A stretch of 64,000 nucleotides of DNA from Dyadobacter pollutisoli (GTDB lineage: Bacteria; Bacteroidota; Bacteroidia; Cytophagales; Spirosomataceae): contig NZ_CP112998.1 in the NCBI RefSeq assembly GCF_026625565.1, forward strand, positions 5,792,001 through 5,856,000. The letters run 5' to 3'. Below the pieces are notes generated by a model. It did not search any database. It was not told the origin of the DNA and saw only the letters and a list, made by a program, of their open reading frames with translations. Positions 22,613-31,521 of this stretch are shown here, piece by piece. Numbering within the stretch: position 1 is the first letter of the stretch; each line of letters begins with the position of its first letter. The position numbers and the translations under genes are program-made.

Positions 22613-23779
22613 TTATAGCGGGCTCCATCGGGATTTTGTTTTTTCTGGCTGTATTGGTGGTTCGTGTACCGGGCTTTCGATGATGAACACTTGCTGACCT
22701 TTTCTTTTTCCTATGAATTCCAGCTGGCTCAGTTTCAGGAACAATGCGGTCCACATGCTGTAAAAACTATCCATGATCCGCAAACAAGGCAACATTTCAT
22801 TGTGATTATAAGGAACCTGGATCACCGATAGTATCTTCTTTTCCAAACTTCCCGGTGAATCGTCAGCCCATTCACCCAGGTAACCCAGCAACTCTTCTTT
22901 TTCCCTGTCAGTGAGACATTCCAGCGAGGTACGAATGCTTTGAACAACCTGGATCAGGCAAACAACCATATTAATCGGCGGCTCAAAAGGTACCTGCCTC
23001 TGATAGGAAACATTGGCAGTCGCAAACACATTGACCAATCTTTCTACCAGCATCTGCACACTATCCGAAAGCGTACTTTTCTGGCTTTTCGTCTTGATTT
23101 TCTGCATGATACGAAATGAGTACATTTCTATATCGTTCAGATACCCTCCGAATTTATTATACCATTCACGCAATCCTTTGTGACTTTTCACCATTCTGCA
23201 GGCGGGAATAAAGTCGTGCATTACCCGCAGCTCTGAATTGTTGTATTCTATTTTTCCAATGATCAATCCGGCCCCGCTCCATTGTTCAGCATTAATGAGC
23301 TCAGATGGTACCAGACTGATTTTGTAAAAAGGTAGTGTGTGCGGGTGCCTGATCGGTATTTCTGAGTCCAGCGGGGTACCAACCTGCTGCCTTTCGAATA
23401 AGCTGACATTGATTACTATATATATTTCAAGGCTCTGGGCTGCTGGCAAACGATATTGTTCTACGATTTGCGCCAGCGACGTATCCAGTCTTAGTTCATC
23501 CTTTTCGGCTACTTCCAGCAGGCTACCGTCCGGGGCAATGCCTGAGAAATGATCTATTTTAACCCTGATCTGCTGACTTGCATCTCCCAGAACCTGCATT
23601 TGAAGAGATTCGGTCCCGTCGTTTAAAAGTAGCAAACCATAATTCAGCGGTGTTTGAAAAACTGCTTGTGCTTTGCGGACCTGGTCTGTGTGATAATCAT
23701 CTGTTTCAACAAAATGCTGTCGTGAGATTTTCATCCCGTCCACCCAATTCACTGCCATGCGGCGGATATCTGCCATCAT
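22613..23779 (-). CDS. tssK: T6SS baseplate-membrane adaptor TssK
   Basis: 388 residues. TssK trimers connect the baseplate to the membrane complex. The N-terminal shell domain shows the family signature VNWVDGMKISRQHFVETDDYH (V-x-W-x-x-G-M-x-l-x-x-x-H-F-x-x-x-D-x-y), then YGLLLL and a HFSGIAPDGSLLEV stretch equivalent to the family's F-x-x-x-G-x-x-P-D-G. A helical stalk region (about 205-290) and a compact C-terminal domain follow. It is shorter than proteobacterial TssK (about 445), as expected for subtype iii. It is the first structural gene of the main T6SS transcript, 21 bases after the small regulator gene. A telomere-like tract and REP-like hairpins follow its stop. Confidence 0.82.
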   Translation of the reverse strand: MMADIRRMAVNWVDGMKISRQHFVETDDYHTDQVRKAQAVFQTPLNYGLLLLNDGTESLQMQVLGDASQQIRVKIDHFSGIAPDGSLLEVAEKDELRLDTSLAQIVEQYRLPAAQSLEIYIVINVSLFERQQVGTPLDSEIPIRHPHTLPFYKISLVPSELINAEQWSGAGLIIGKIEYNNSELRVMHDFIPACRMVKSHKGLREWYNKFGGYLNDIEMYSFRIMQKIKTKSQKSTLSDSVQMLVERLVNVFATANVSYQRQVPFEPPINMVVCLIQVVQSIRTSLECLTDREKEELLGYLGEWADDSPGSLEKKILSVIQVPYNHNEMLPCLRIMDSFYSMWTALFLKLSQLEFIGKRKGQQVFIIESPVHEPPIQPEKTKSRWSPL

Positions 23780-23800
23780 ACTGAGTTCAATTACTATGTG

Positions 23801-23983
23801 CTACATTTTCATTGCTGCCTTCACCAGGCCGATCACTGAACGTACCCCAAACTTCCTGAATAAGCTCCGGCGGTAAGCTTCCACGGTGGAAATGCTTACC
23901 TGTAGCCTTTCAGCTATCTCCTTTGAGCTTAACTCATCCATGATCAGATCCAGGATCTCTTTTTCGCGCTTCGTCAGTTCCAT
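23801..23983 (-). CDS. Stand-alone LuxR-type HTH protein
   Basis: 60 residues from the ATG at 23983; the longer frame to 24037 lacks a better start. The whole protein is a GerE/LuxR-type helix-turn-helix: LTKREKEILDLIMDELSSKEIAERLQVSISTVEAYRRSLFRKFGV, with the S-x-x-T-V-x-x-y-R recognition helix. No receiver, ligand or membrane domain is attached. It closely parallels the HTH of the neighbouring regulator at 24124-24774, so it may have arisen by duplication of that domain. It lies 21 bases upstream of tssK in the same direction, so it probably controls, or is co-expressed with, the T6SS locus. With no sensor part it may dimerise with the neighbour or compete for its sites (inference). Confidence 0.72.
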   Translation of the reverse strand: MELTKREKEILDLIMDELSSKEIAERLQVSISTVEAYRRSLFRKFGVRSVIGLVKAAMKM

Positions 23984-24123
23984 AATTAAAATACTTAGAC
24001 AAAGTTGCCCATTTGGAAGCGCTGGTTCAATCGGCAAATACCCTGAAATGTACTGCTGTTTACCCTGAAATTTAATATGGTTTTTTGATGGTTTTTTAAG
24101 GGTATTCCATGAATGCCCGAAGA

Positions 24124-24774
24124 CTAAACAACGCCCATTCTCACGGCGATCTTGGTAAGGCCTACCGAGTTTTTCACGCCTAACTTTTGAAACAGGTTCC
24201 TGCGGTGCGTTTCAACTGTTTTGTCACTGATACATAACTCATTAGCAATCCTGTTGGTAGAATATTCACTGGCTACCAGGCGTAATATCTCCACCTCCCG
24301 CTTGCTCAAAAAGTCCCTGGTAGTAGGAGCCCGCTCTGAGATGAATGTATCTACGGAGGTTTCCGCCAGTTTCATCATTACTTCCTGACCGTAATATACT
24401 TTACCTTCTGACACCGCCCTGATCGCCCTTTCCCATTCATCCAGTTCCGATTCAAAAACAATGTATCCGCTCACTCCGGAGCGCACCACCTCTCTGACTG
24501 ACTCAACAGACGGGCTTGGGGCAAGTAGTAAAAATTTAAGGCGGGGATAAAGTTTTCTGATTTTAAGTATCTGATCAGCAGTCTTTTCAGTGTGGTGAGC
24601 GAACACTACGGCAATGTCAACTTCTTTCAAATAAGGCAGTTGGGTGATCTGATCCAGGTTATTGCACTTTCCGACCAACTCTATGTAAGACCTTCTCCTT
24701 AGCCACTCCGCAACCGCTTCACATTCCAGCGGATGGGGATGAACTAAGCACGCGTGTGTAGTAGAATGTTCCAT
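24124..24774 (-). CDS. NarL/FixJ-family regulator with a degenerate receiver
   Basis: 216 residues from the ATG at 24774; a TTG 66 bases upstream is in frame but forms part of a promoter element. A CheY-like receiver (about 7-125) is joined to a LuxR HTH (about 150-216, LSKREVEILRLVASEYSTNRIANELCISDKTVETHRRNLF). The residues needed for phosphorylation are missing. The acidic pair before HPL is His12-Pro13. The acceptor Asp position after strand 3 (EVDIAVVF) is Phe58. The Lys of strand 5 is replaced in SGYIVFE, where the family has GYLLK. It is therefore probably phosphorylation-independent. As the first gene of the T6SS region it is the best candidate for its transcriptional regulator. Confidence 0.8.
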   Translation of the reverse strand: MEHSTTHACLVHPHPLECEAVAEWLRRRSYIELVGKCNNLDQITQLPYLKEVDIAVVFAHHTEKTADQILKIRKLYPRLKFLLLAPSPSVESVREVVRSGVSGYIVFESELDEWERAIRAVSEGKVYYGQEVMMKLAETSVDTFISERAPTTRDFLSKREVEILRLVASEYSTNRIANELCISDKTVETHRRNLFQKLGVKNSVGLTKIAVRMGVV

Positions 24775-24808
24775 ATTTTCCGGGGATGAGTATTCTGAAT
24801 TGTGGTTC

Positions 24809-24840
24809 CAAAGGTAGTCTTTTGATATACCTGTCGTCAA
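24809..24840 (-). promoter_or_regulatory. Predicted promoter of the T6SS regulator gene
   Basis: On the minus strand a TACCTTTG box (24816-24809) matches TAnnTTTG. A TTG (24840-24838) lies 21 bases upstream as the -33 element. The ATG at 24774 follows 35 bases later. This supports that start and shows why the TTG at 24840 is unlikely to be a start codon. Confidence 0.5.
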
Positions 24841-25084
24841 TACGTTAAAGTACAGAAAAATCTAGGTAAGATTACTTGGTTTCGTAATTACCTGATACCG
24901 AAGCACATTTCCGTCATTTTGTTGCATAAAAAACCTTAGTGGTCAACTATAAGGGAAAGCCTTAGTGGTTAACACTGACTTTATAGTATATACGTTGATC
25001 AAAATATCAGGTTATCCCTGATTTTCCAGGTGTAACTACGCCTACATCTCAGGTAAAATAATTCAATGTGCCTGCAACCGCCAT

Positions 25085-26203
25085 TTACTCCTTCAATCGC
25101 CCGTATTTTCGCATGATTTCAAGTACCTTTTCTTCCGGAAGTTCCTCCACTTTATGCCCCTGGGTACCTTCCGTAGTTTTAGCCATAAAAAGCGAATTGA
25201 TGATCGCCTCTTCGGTGCATTCTATCGCAGCCATAAAAAGCGGCGAGACATAGTCATTATGTAAGAATGCCGCACTAAATATAGATTCTGCGGTTTCGTG
25301 TAGTACTTTATTCGCCGTCGAAAATGCAATGACGTAGTCGCCACTGCCGTTGGACGCAATTCCGCCCGTCTGGGCCATACCAAGCATGACCCTTTTTGCA
25401 AGCCGTTTAAGATTTCTCGCATCCAGCGGAGCATCCGTAGCAATTACCATCATGCAGGAACCGTCGGACGATTTATCAAGCGACTCCTTGAATGCGTACT
25501 TGCCAAGCTCCTGACCTACGGGTACTCCGTTTACTTTGAGCACCCCGCCAAAATTAGTCTGAACCAATACGCCCACCGTGTAACCGCCCAGTTTTCCAGG
25601 CAGCTTGCGGGATGAAGTTCCTATGCCACCTTTCCAGTTGAAGCAGACAGTCCCCGTCCCGGCCCCTACATTTCCTTCGGCTACCGGCCCGTTTTCTGCC
25701 TGGGCCAGTGCATTCAGTACATGCTCTTTCCGGACGTGACGGCCCCGGATATCATTCAGAAAACCGTCATTAGTTTCACCCACCACCGGGTTGACCGATC
25801 TTACATTTTCATTTCCTTTTTGTCCCAATGTCCAGTCGATAATCGCATCGGCAGCTGTCGGAACACTCAATGTGTTGGTAAGAACAATGGGCGACTCCAT
25901 CGTTCCCAGCTCTTCCACCTGCGAATAGCCCGTCATTTTACCAAATCCATTACCAATATACATCGCCGCCTGCACTTTTTGCTGAAACAGGTTTCCGTCG
26001 TGTGGGATAATAGCAGTGACACCTGTCCGAATATCAGCGCCTTCCACTAGCGTAACCTGTCCCACTTTCACGCCTGCAACATCCGTGATCGCATTCAATG
26101 TACCGGCAGGCAGCACACCAATTTTGATACCCATTTCGCGGGGACGTTTCTGGGCAATGAGCGTGAGCGGCAGGAATAGCAGCAGTAACAGTATATGCTT
26201 CAT
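25085..26203 (-). CDS. Exported P1-family (DmpA-like) aminopeptidase
   Basis: 372 residues. Peptidase family S58 (DmpA, P1) enzymes are L-aminopeptidases/D-amidases that mature by self-cleavage before a Ser nucleophile. The cleavage site is visible as DGSCMMVIATDAPL, with Gly248-Ser249; the family reads G-S-x-x-x-V-x-A-T-D-A-P-L. The N-terminal half has ITDVAGVKVGQVTL and TGVTAIIPHDG, both typical. A signal peptide (HILLLLLFLPLTLIAQ, 1-18) sends it to the periplasm or outside. Downstream of the TonB receptor/DUF4249 pair but separated from it by a terminator, so probably its own unit. The region 24841-25084 beyond its stop shows no gene. Confidence 0.9.
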   Translation of the reverse strand: MKHILLLLLFLPLTLIAQKRPREMGIKIGVLPAGTLNAITDVAGVKVGQVTLVEGADIRTGVTAIIPHDGNLFQQKVQAAMYIGNGFGKMTGYSQVEELGTMESPIVLTNTLSVPTAADAIIDWTLGQKGNENVRSVNPVVGETNDGFLNDIRGRHVRKEHVLNALAQAENGPVAEGNVGAGTGTVCFNWKGGIGTSSRKLPGKLGGYTVGVLVQTNFGGVLKVNGVPVGQELGKYAFKESLDKSSDGSCMMVIATDAPLDARNLKRLAKRVMLGMAQTGGIASNGSGDYVIAFSTANKVLHETAESIFSAAFLHNDYVSPLFMAAIECTEEAIINSLFMAKTTEGTQGHKVEELPEEKVLEIMRKYGRLKE

Positions 26204-26231
26204 AGGTCGGTTCGATTCAGGATGAAATATA

Positions 26232-26269
26232 ATAAAAAATCCACTGGGAACAGAGGCTCGCCAGTGGAT
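26232..26269 (-). terminator. Intrinsic terminator after the DUF4249 gene
   Basis: On the minus strand ATCCACTGG pairs with CCAGTGGAT around a 13-base loop and is followed by TTTTTTATTATAT. It lies 24 bases past the stop of the DUF4249 lipoprotein gene. Confidence 0.7.
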
Positions 26270-26292
26270 ACATTTGCTGTTGAAGTGTAATC

Positions 26293-27222
26293 TTAATTGT
26301 CGTCGGGACGGGCTTTTTCAGGATCGATCACCGTTTCCTTGCGGCTTACCGCCGACGCGCTGAAAAAACCGAGGGCTTTCGGGCCGTTCGGATCGGCATT
26401 GATGACGTTGGAACGGACGTTGGCGATAGGTGTTGCGAACAATCCACCGTTTGCAGCCTGCTCGCTCACCTGTTTGAGGAATTCGAATGCCTCGTAAGTA
26501 ATGCTGTGCAGCTCCACACCCACCTCGGCTCCCGCAGAATACAAGGAATCGGTCGTGATGGATTCGCGCAGGGGCAGGATAAAAATCAATCCATCAGAAG
26601 GGGCGCCCGCACCGAATGCAGCGTCATACGCGATTGAAATGTTTTCACCTTTGTCCACTACGGCCTTGCCGCGGATCACCGGTTTGATCCAGTAAGTATC
26701 GCCCACACCTTCGATGTCGCGGGCGTAAAATTGGGCTACATATCCCTCGCGCGGTCCTTTATCTGGCTCAAAAGGCCATTTTTCATGCCGGTACACTACC
26801 GAATCCACAGTAGGTACGCGTTTCAGTTCCGATGTGGAGGTGAATGTGTCAGTACCATTCACGACTTTGAGCGAATAGGTACGACCCACGTGCCCAAGCG
26901 TATCCGCATTCGTTTTTCCCCACACATATTTACCGTCGCCATCTGCGTCTTCGAAGTTATATACTTTGCCCTTATCGTCGGTAACCGTCACCACGGCACC
27001 TGTGACAGGCTTCGGCGTACTGTTATCGAAGTAGGCACCCGACCATGATAATGTAATGCTTTGCTGCCCAGCTTGGTTGGTTAGCCAGCCGTCTGCTACG
27101 AGCTGGGGAGTTCCGTTAGCTGTTTCGAGATTGATTACATCCTCGCAACTTGTGAGCGTGAGCGCTGCAAGTGCGAATAATGCGGGGAATTTGATGTATT
27201 TTTTATTGATAAGATTTTTCAT
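26293..27222 (-). CDS. DUF4249 lipoprotein, partner of TonB receptor
   Basis: 309 residues. A lipobox (LTLTSC, Cys26) follows a hydrophobic leader. EDVINLETANGTPQLVADGWLTNQ is the typical DUF4249 opening, followed by beta-strand repeats (GAVVTVTDDKGKVYNF). DUF4249 proteins are outer-membrane lipoproteins of Bacteroidota, nearly always encoded after a TonB-dependent receptor, and thought to help it handle its substrate. It is 44 bases downstream of such a receptor here and in the same direction. The substrate is unknown. A terminator follows. Confidence 0.88.
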   Translation of the reverse strand: MKNLINKKYIKFPALFALAALTLTSCEDVINLETANGTPQLVADGWLTNQAGQQSITLSWSGAYFDNSTPKPVTGAVVTVTDDKGKVYNFEDADGDGKYVWGKTNADTLGHVGRTYSLKVVNGTDTFTSTSELKRVPTVDSVVYRHEKWPFEPDKGPREGYVAQFYARDIEGVGDTYWIKPVIRGKAVVDKGENISIAYDAAFGAGAPSDGLIFILPLRESITTDSLYSAGAEVGVELHSITYEAFEFLKQVSEQAANGGLFATPIANVRSNVINADPNGPKALGFFSASAVSRKETVIDPEKARPDDN

Positions 27223-27266
27223 CGTTGCTGTTTTCAGGCTTAATAATGATTTCCGTTGGGTTACTA

Positions 27267-29654
27267 TCAGAATTTGAAGTTGTAGGTGACGGAAGGAATG
27301 AAGTTTCCGATCACCGAGTAGCGTACAGCCTCTGTTTTAAGCGGATTGTCCTCATTGATCCTTGTATAGACCGAGAAGGGGTTACGACGGTTGTAAACAT
27401 TATAGACCGAGAATACCCATTCGCCCTCACCCACTTTGAACAGCTTCCTTTTTGCCTTCAATGTCGCTGCCAGATCGAGGCGGTGGTAGGCCGGGATGCG
27501 GCTGTTGTTCCGTGCGCCATTGTAATTGTTTCCGATTATGATGCCGCCAACGGTGTAGCGGTTGGTCGGGAATGTGGCCGGCGTACCGCTTTGAATGGTG
27601 AAGTTCGACGACAATGTCAGTCTCTTGGTCAACTCATAAATCGCCACAGCGGTAATGTTATGTGGCTTGTCGAAGCGTGCCGGGAACCAGTCGTCGTTGT
27701 TGACAGACTCTACCTTACGTTCAGTTCTTGAAAGCGTATAGCTAACCCAGCCGGTCAGACGGCCTTTGTTTTTCTTTACATAAAACTCCGCTCCATAGGC
27801 CCTGCCTTTGCCAAAAAGCAAGTCGCCGGCGAAATATTCATTCAAAAGCAGGTCGGAAGCAGGCACATAGTCGATCTGGTTGTACATTTTTTTGTAATAC
27901 ACTTCAACCGAAGCCTCATAAGTATTGTCCGAGAAGTTCTGGAACCACCCTAATGCTACCTGGTCGGCTTTTTCGGGCTTAATATTGATCCCACTCAAAG
28001 TCCATACATCCAACGGCGAGCTCGCTGCGGTGTTCGATAGCAAATGCAGGTATTGCGATGTACGGTTATAGCTTGCTTTAATGGAAGCATTGGAAGTAAT
28101 ACCAATATTCAGTGCGGCGCGGGGTTCCAGATTGCCGTAGCTTTTGATCACGTCGCCTTTTTTATATTCGGTACCCGGGAAGATCGGCTCCTTGCGTTTG
28201 CCTTTTTCGATTTCGGCATACTGGTATTCGGTACCCGGCCCGAGGCTACGGAAATAGGAATATCTCACGCCATACTGCAATGAAACACGATCGCCGAATT
28301 TCAATTCATTGCCCACATACAATGCAGATTCATCGGCATAGCGCGATTCGAGGCTGATATCGGTCATTTCGCCTTCGGAAATCGCTGTCGCTTTGCCGGG
28401 ACGTGTGTCATAATATATGTACTGCCCACCGAACGTCAGCTGGTTGTTAGGCGTGATGTAGAATGTAAAATCAGGTTTGATACTGGTGCTGATGATCTTG
28501 GATTTCCAGTCGAACTTGTCCTTTGCATCGGGCTTGTTCTGGTTCTGGCCCAGGTTATAGTCGTAATTACTATAATAACCCGTCAGGTTCATGAAGAGCT
28601 TGTTGGAGAAAATGTGGTTCCAGCGGGCGGTGGCAGTAGCATTGCCCCAGCCAAACCCAAAATCCCCACCTCCGAAAACATCTTTACCAAAATACCCGGA
28701 AGCGTAAAATGTATCTTTATCTCCCAAACGATAGTTCACTTTGGCAGTAAGGTCATAGAAATAAAACTTCGAATCTTTCAAATCTGAGTTCAAAAAAGGC
28801 TTAGCGAGTACATCTATATAAGACCTTCGGCCGGCCACGATAAATGATCCTCTTCCTTTTGCAAATGGTTGCTCATAAGTAAGCCTTGAAAAAATAGAAC
28901 CGATGCCACCATTGATCTCGCGTTTTTTGGCATTACCTTCTTTCATACGCACATCCAGGATCGACGAGATTCTTCCGCCATATTGTGCAGGAATACCTCC
29001 TTTGATCAGCTTCACGTCCTTTACAGCATCGGGATTGAATACCGAAAAGAACCCGAAAAGGTGAGAGGAATTATAAACCGGCGCTTCATCGAGCAAAACA
29101 AGGTTTTGAGAAACATCACCACCGCGTACATTGAACCCGGAAGCTCCTTCTCCCACGGTAGTTACACCCGGCAAGAGCTGGATACTGCGAATAAGGTCGA
29201 CCTCACCGAGCAATGCGGGCATTTTCCGGATGGTTTTCATCTCCACTTTATTTACGGACATTTCAATACTCCGGACGTTCTCATCTTCTTTTTGTGTAGA
29301 AATCGTCACTTCGGAAAGCTGGTTGCTTTCGTCAGCCATTTCAATACTGATGGTCTTGTCAGCGTCGAGCGTAAATTCCTTTGTTACTTTCTGGTAACCA
29401 ATATAGCTGAACACCAATGTGTAGGAACCGCTTGGAAGTGTAAGGGAATAAAAACCGTAAGGATTGGTTACTACCCCGGTTTCGGCTTCCCGTACATAAA
29501 CGGAAACACCGATTAACCCTTCTCCGTTGGACTGGTCTTTTACAAAACCGCTGACGGTGTGCCGGTTTTGCGCCATCGCGGGAATGGCGGCACAAAAGAA
29601 TACCAAAAAGAGGCAATAGTGAAGTAGTTTGTTTTTCATGGGCTTAATTTTCAT
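27267..29654 (-). CDS. TonB-dependent outer-membrane receptor
   Basis: 795 residues from the ATG at 29654 (another ATG at 29639; a TTG further upstream is unlikely). A signal peptide (LHYCLFLVFFCAAIPAMAQ) is followed by a carboxypeptidase-regulatory-like domain (about 25-110, VSGFVKDQSNGEGLIGVSVYV), a plug domain with GEVDLIRSIQLLPGV and GFNVRGGD, and a 22-strand barrel region ending in an aromatic residue (VTYNFKF). The plug's GEGASGFNVRGGDVSQNLVLLDEAPVYN run is typical of this receptor group. It imports a ligand across the outer membrane using TonB energy. The downstream DUF4249 lipoprotein is its partner. Ligand unknown. The upstream gap 29655-29922 shows no other gene. Confidence 0.92.
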   Translation of the reverse strand: MKIKPMKNKLLHYCLFLVFFCAAIPAMAQNRHTVSGFVKDQSNGEGLIGVSVYVREAETGVVTNPYGFYSLTLPSGSYTLVFSYIGYQKVTKEFTLDADKTISIEMADESNQLSEVTISTQKEDENVRSIEMSVNKVEMKTIRKMPALLGEVDLIRSIQLLPGVTTVGEGASGFNVRGGDVSQNLVLLDEAPVYNSSHLFGFFSVFNPDAVKDVKLIKGGIPAQYGGRISSILDVRMKEGNAKKREINGGIGSIFSRLTYEQPFAKGRGSFIVAGRRSYIDVLAKPFLNSDLKDSKFYFYDLTAKVNYRLGDKDTFYASGYFGKDVFGGGDFGFGWGNATATARWNHIFSNKLFMNLTGYYSNYDYNLGQNQNKPDAKDKFDWKSKIISTSIKPDFTFYITPNNQLTFGGQYIYYDTRPGKATAISEGEMTDISLESRYADESALYVGNELKFGDRVSLQYGVRYSYFRSLGPGTEYQYAEIEKGKRKEPIFPGTEYKKGDVIKSYGNLEPRAALNIGITSNASIKASYNRTSQYLHLLSNTAASSPLDVWTLSGINIKPEKADQVALGWFQNFSDNTYEASVEVYYKKMYNQIDYVPASDLLLNEYFAGDLLFGKGRAYGAEFYVKKNKGRLTGWVSYTLSRTERKVESVNNDDWFPARFDKPHNITAVAIYELTKRLTLSSNFTIQSGTPATFPTNRYTVGGIIIGNNYNGARNNSRIPAYHRLDLAATLKAKRKLFKVGEGEWVFSVYNVYNRRNPFSVYTRINEDNPLKTEAVRYSVIGNFIPSVTYNFKF

Positions 29655-29922
29655 AACGTACTGATTTGACGCCGGAGCAAATGATGTGGATGGAAGTTTT
29701 TTACTCAAAATATCAAAATTGAATTTTTCCTTTTTGATATGACAACTGAAAGCACTCTCCCCCTTTTAATTTGTCAATAAAATTATTGGCACAGTGACTT
29801 AACGGCCGACAAAACTGGTGCTAATCAGGGTAATATGACAGAAAAAAATGATGAACTAGCGAAAAACGGGAATAAGTGGCCAAACAACTAAAATGAAGCC
29901 GTATTGTCAGAATAGAACTATT

Positions 29923-30414
29923 TTATGAAATTTTTGACACGTTACTGATATCAGTGCATTCCTCTAATAGTTGCAAAGCGGTTTTTCCAAATATTGGGTG
30001 AATGAAATCCGGGGCGATTTCGGCGAGCGGGGCGAGCGTGAACCGCCTGTCCTGAATTCTTGGATGAGGTAATGTAAGCCGGGCAGTGTCCTGGATTACG
30101 TTTTGATAAAAAAGTAAGTCAATGTCAATCACCCGTGCTCCCCAGCGCACGTAGCGTACGCGCCCGAGCTCATGCTCGATGTCGAGAATGTGACGTAAAA
30201 CTTCTTCCGGGCCCAATGCTGTTTCTATTTCAATCACCTGATTTAGAAAAGCAGGCTGATCCAGTATACCCCAGGGCTCAGTTTCGTAAATGGACGATTG
30301 CGAGCGCAATGTCCCTACTTTTTCTGCAATAAGCTCACGCGCGGACTGCATAACCAGTAACCTATCCCCCAGATTGGATCCTAATAGAAGAAATACACTG
30401 CCGGGAGAATCCAT
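29923..30414 (-). CDS. folK: 2-amino-4-hydroxy-6-hydroxymethyldihydropteridine diphosphokinase
   Basis: 163 residues, normal for HPPK. It transfers pyrophosphate from ATP to 6-hydroxymethyl-dihydropterin in folate synthesis. Motifs: LLLGSNLGDR near the N-terminus, SIYETEPWG, DQPAFLNQVIEIET, and the ATP/Mg block RWGARVIDIDLLFYQ followed by LPHPRIQDRRFTLAPLAEIAPDF. All diagnostic residues (D-x-D, P-H-P) are present. It lies downstream of rpmB, separated from it by a terminator and by 89 bases. Confidence 0.95.
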   Translation of the reverse strand: MDSPGSVFLLLGSNLGDRLLVMQSARELIAEKVGTLRSQSSIYETEPWGILDQPAFLNQVIEIETALGPEEVLRHILDIEHELGRVRYVRWGARVIDIDLLFYQNVIQDTARLTLPHPRIQDRRFTLAPLAEIAPDFIHPIFGKTALQLLEECTDISNVSKIS

Positions 30415-30448
30415 GAAGGAAATGGTTTAAACTGGTAAAATCCACGAA

Positions 30449-30484
30449 AAAAAGGACTTCCCGAATAGAGAGAAGCCCTTTTCC
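30449..30484 (-). terminator. Intrinsic terminator after rpmB
   Basis: Minus strand: AAAGGGCTTC pairs with GAAGTCCTTT (one G-T pair) and is followed by seven T. It begins about 20 bases past the rpmB stop codon and would shield folK from rpmB transcription. Confidence 0.75.
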
Positions 30485-30503
30485 AATAAATTCGTAAACT
30501 TTT

Positions 30504-30743
30504 TTAGAACGTAAGCGTTCCTTTGTCGTAAGCCTTTTGTATAGTTGCTTCGATACCATTCTTGTTGATGGTGCGAAGAGCAGAAGTTGCTACTTTCAAC
30601 GTAACCCATTCTCCTGACGAAGGAAGGAAGAAACGTTTCTTTTGCAAATTCGGGAAGAATTTACGTTTTGTTTTATTGTTAGCGTGAGAAACGTTATTTC
30701 CAACGCGAGTTCTTTTACCTGTAATTTGACAAACCTTAGCCAT
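30504..30743 (-). CDS. rpmB: Large ribosomal subunit protein bL28
   Basis: 79 residues, the full bL28 length. It binds 23S rRNA near the exit region. The signature MAKVCQITGKRTRVGNNVSHANNK with the following KRKFFPNLQKKRF is unmistakable. The C-terminus TLKVATSALRTINKNGIEATI is also typical. It lacks the CxxC zinc pairs found in some bL28 proteins. Translated alone with its own terminator. The 91 bases upstream are A/T-rich and probably hold its promoter. Confidence 0.97.
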   Translation of the reverse strand: MAKVCQITGKRTRVGNNVSHANNKTKRKFFPNLQKKRFFLPSSGEWVTLKVATSALRTINKNGIEATIQKAYDKGTLTF

Positions 30744-30834
30744 AACCTTGCAATTTTTCCAAATGAGGGTGCAAAGATGCGTAATTATTTTTTTTTAGGC
30801 AAGTAACAGTAAAACAAATTTTAAAAAAATACAC

Positions 30835-31521
30835 TCACCATCTGATTCTGAACCCAACACCATGCACATTGTCAATGCGGATATCGGGGTCGCCGGACAG
30901 GTATTTTCGTAGTCTGGATATAAAAACGTCGAGGCTGCGGCCCATGAAATAATCGTCGTCTCCCCAGATCGCTTTCAGCAATTCATCTCGTCGGATCACC
31001 TGATCAGTCCTTTCTGCGAGGTACTTCAAAACTTCTGCTTCCCGGAATGTCAGGTTCTGGATACTTCCGTCGATTGCCAATGTAAGTTTTTGGAAATCAA
31101 ATGTGTAACTACCTACTTTATTGGGATCAGATTTAACAGGAGCGGGTTGATCGGATTTGCTACGGCGCAAAAAAACGTCGATCCGAAGCTTTAACTCTTC
31201 AATGCTGAATGGCTTGGTAATATAGTCGTCCGCGCCCAGTTTCAGGCCTTTGATCTTATCTTCCTGCAAAGATCGGGCGGTGAGAAAAAGGATCGGGACC
31301 TGGCTGTCTGAAGCCCTGATTTTTTCAGCGAGTGAAAAGCCGTCCATTCTCGGAAGCATCACATCCAGGACGCAGATATCGAAATGTTCCTTACCAAAAA
31401 TTTTTAGTGCTTCTGCCCCATCCTTGGCATGAACCACTTCGTAATCGTATTCCTCCAGATTATCCTTTGTAGCAAATGCCAGGTTAGGATCGTCCTCTAC
31501 ATATAAAATCTTCTTTTTCAT
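30835..31521 (-). CDS. OmpR-family response regulator
   Basis: 228 residues. A receiver domain (1-120) with an intact phosphorylation site: Asp10-Asp11 in VEDD, acceptor Asp53 in VLDVMLP, Lys in DDYITKPF. A winged-helix DNA-binding domain follows (about 130-228, LTFREAEVLKYLAERTDQVIRRDELL, ending SRLRKYLSGDPDIRIDNVHGVGFRIRW). It resembles Bacteroides RprY. The gene directly follows its histidine kinase with no gap. The regulon cannot be told from sequence. Confidence 0.93.
   Translation of the reverse strand: MKKKILYVEDDPNLAFATKDNLEEYDYEVVHAKDGAEALKIFGKEHFDICVLDVMLPRMDGFSLAEKIRASDSQVPILFLTARSLQEDKIKGLKLGADDYITKPFSIEELKLRIDVFLRRSKSDQPAPVKSDPNKVGSYTFDFQKLTLAIDGSIQNLTFREAEVLKYLAERTDQVIRRDELLKAIWGDDDYFMGRSLDVFISRLRKYLSGDPDIRIDNVHGVGFRIRW

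Noticed and set aside
385..23779. Phage tail or extracellular contractile injection system instead of T6SS
   Set aside because: TssK, TssF, TssG, ClpV, TssN and TssO are present, and no tape-measure, tail-fibre or eCIS-type ATPase gene was found.
24775..24840. N-terminal extension of the T6SS regulator from a TTG at 24840
   Set aside because: That TTG coincides with the -33 element of a promoter whose -7 box lies at 24809-24816, so the transcript would start downstream of it.
28983..29516. 177-residue plus-strand frame opposite the TonB receptor plug
   Set aside because: It is antisense to the conserved plug domain with no supporting features.
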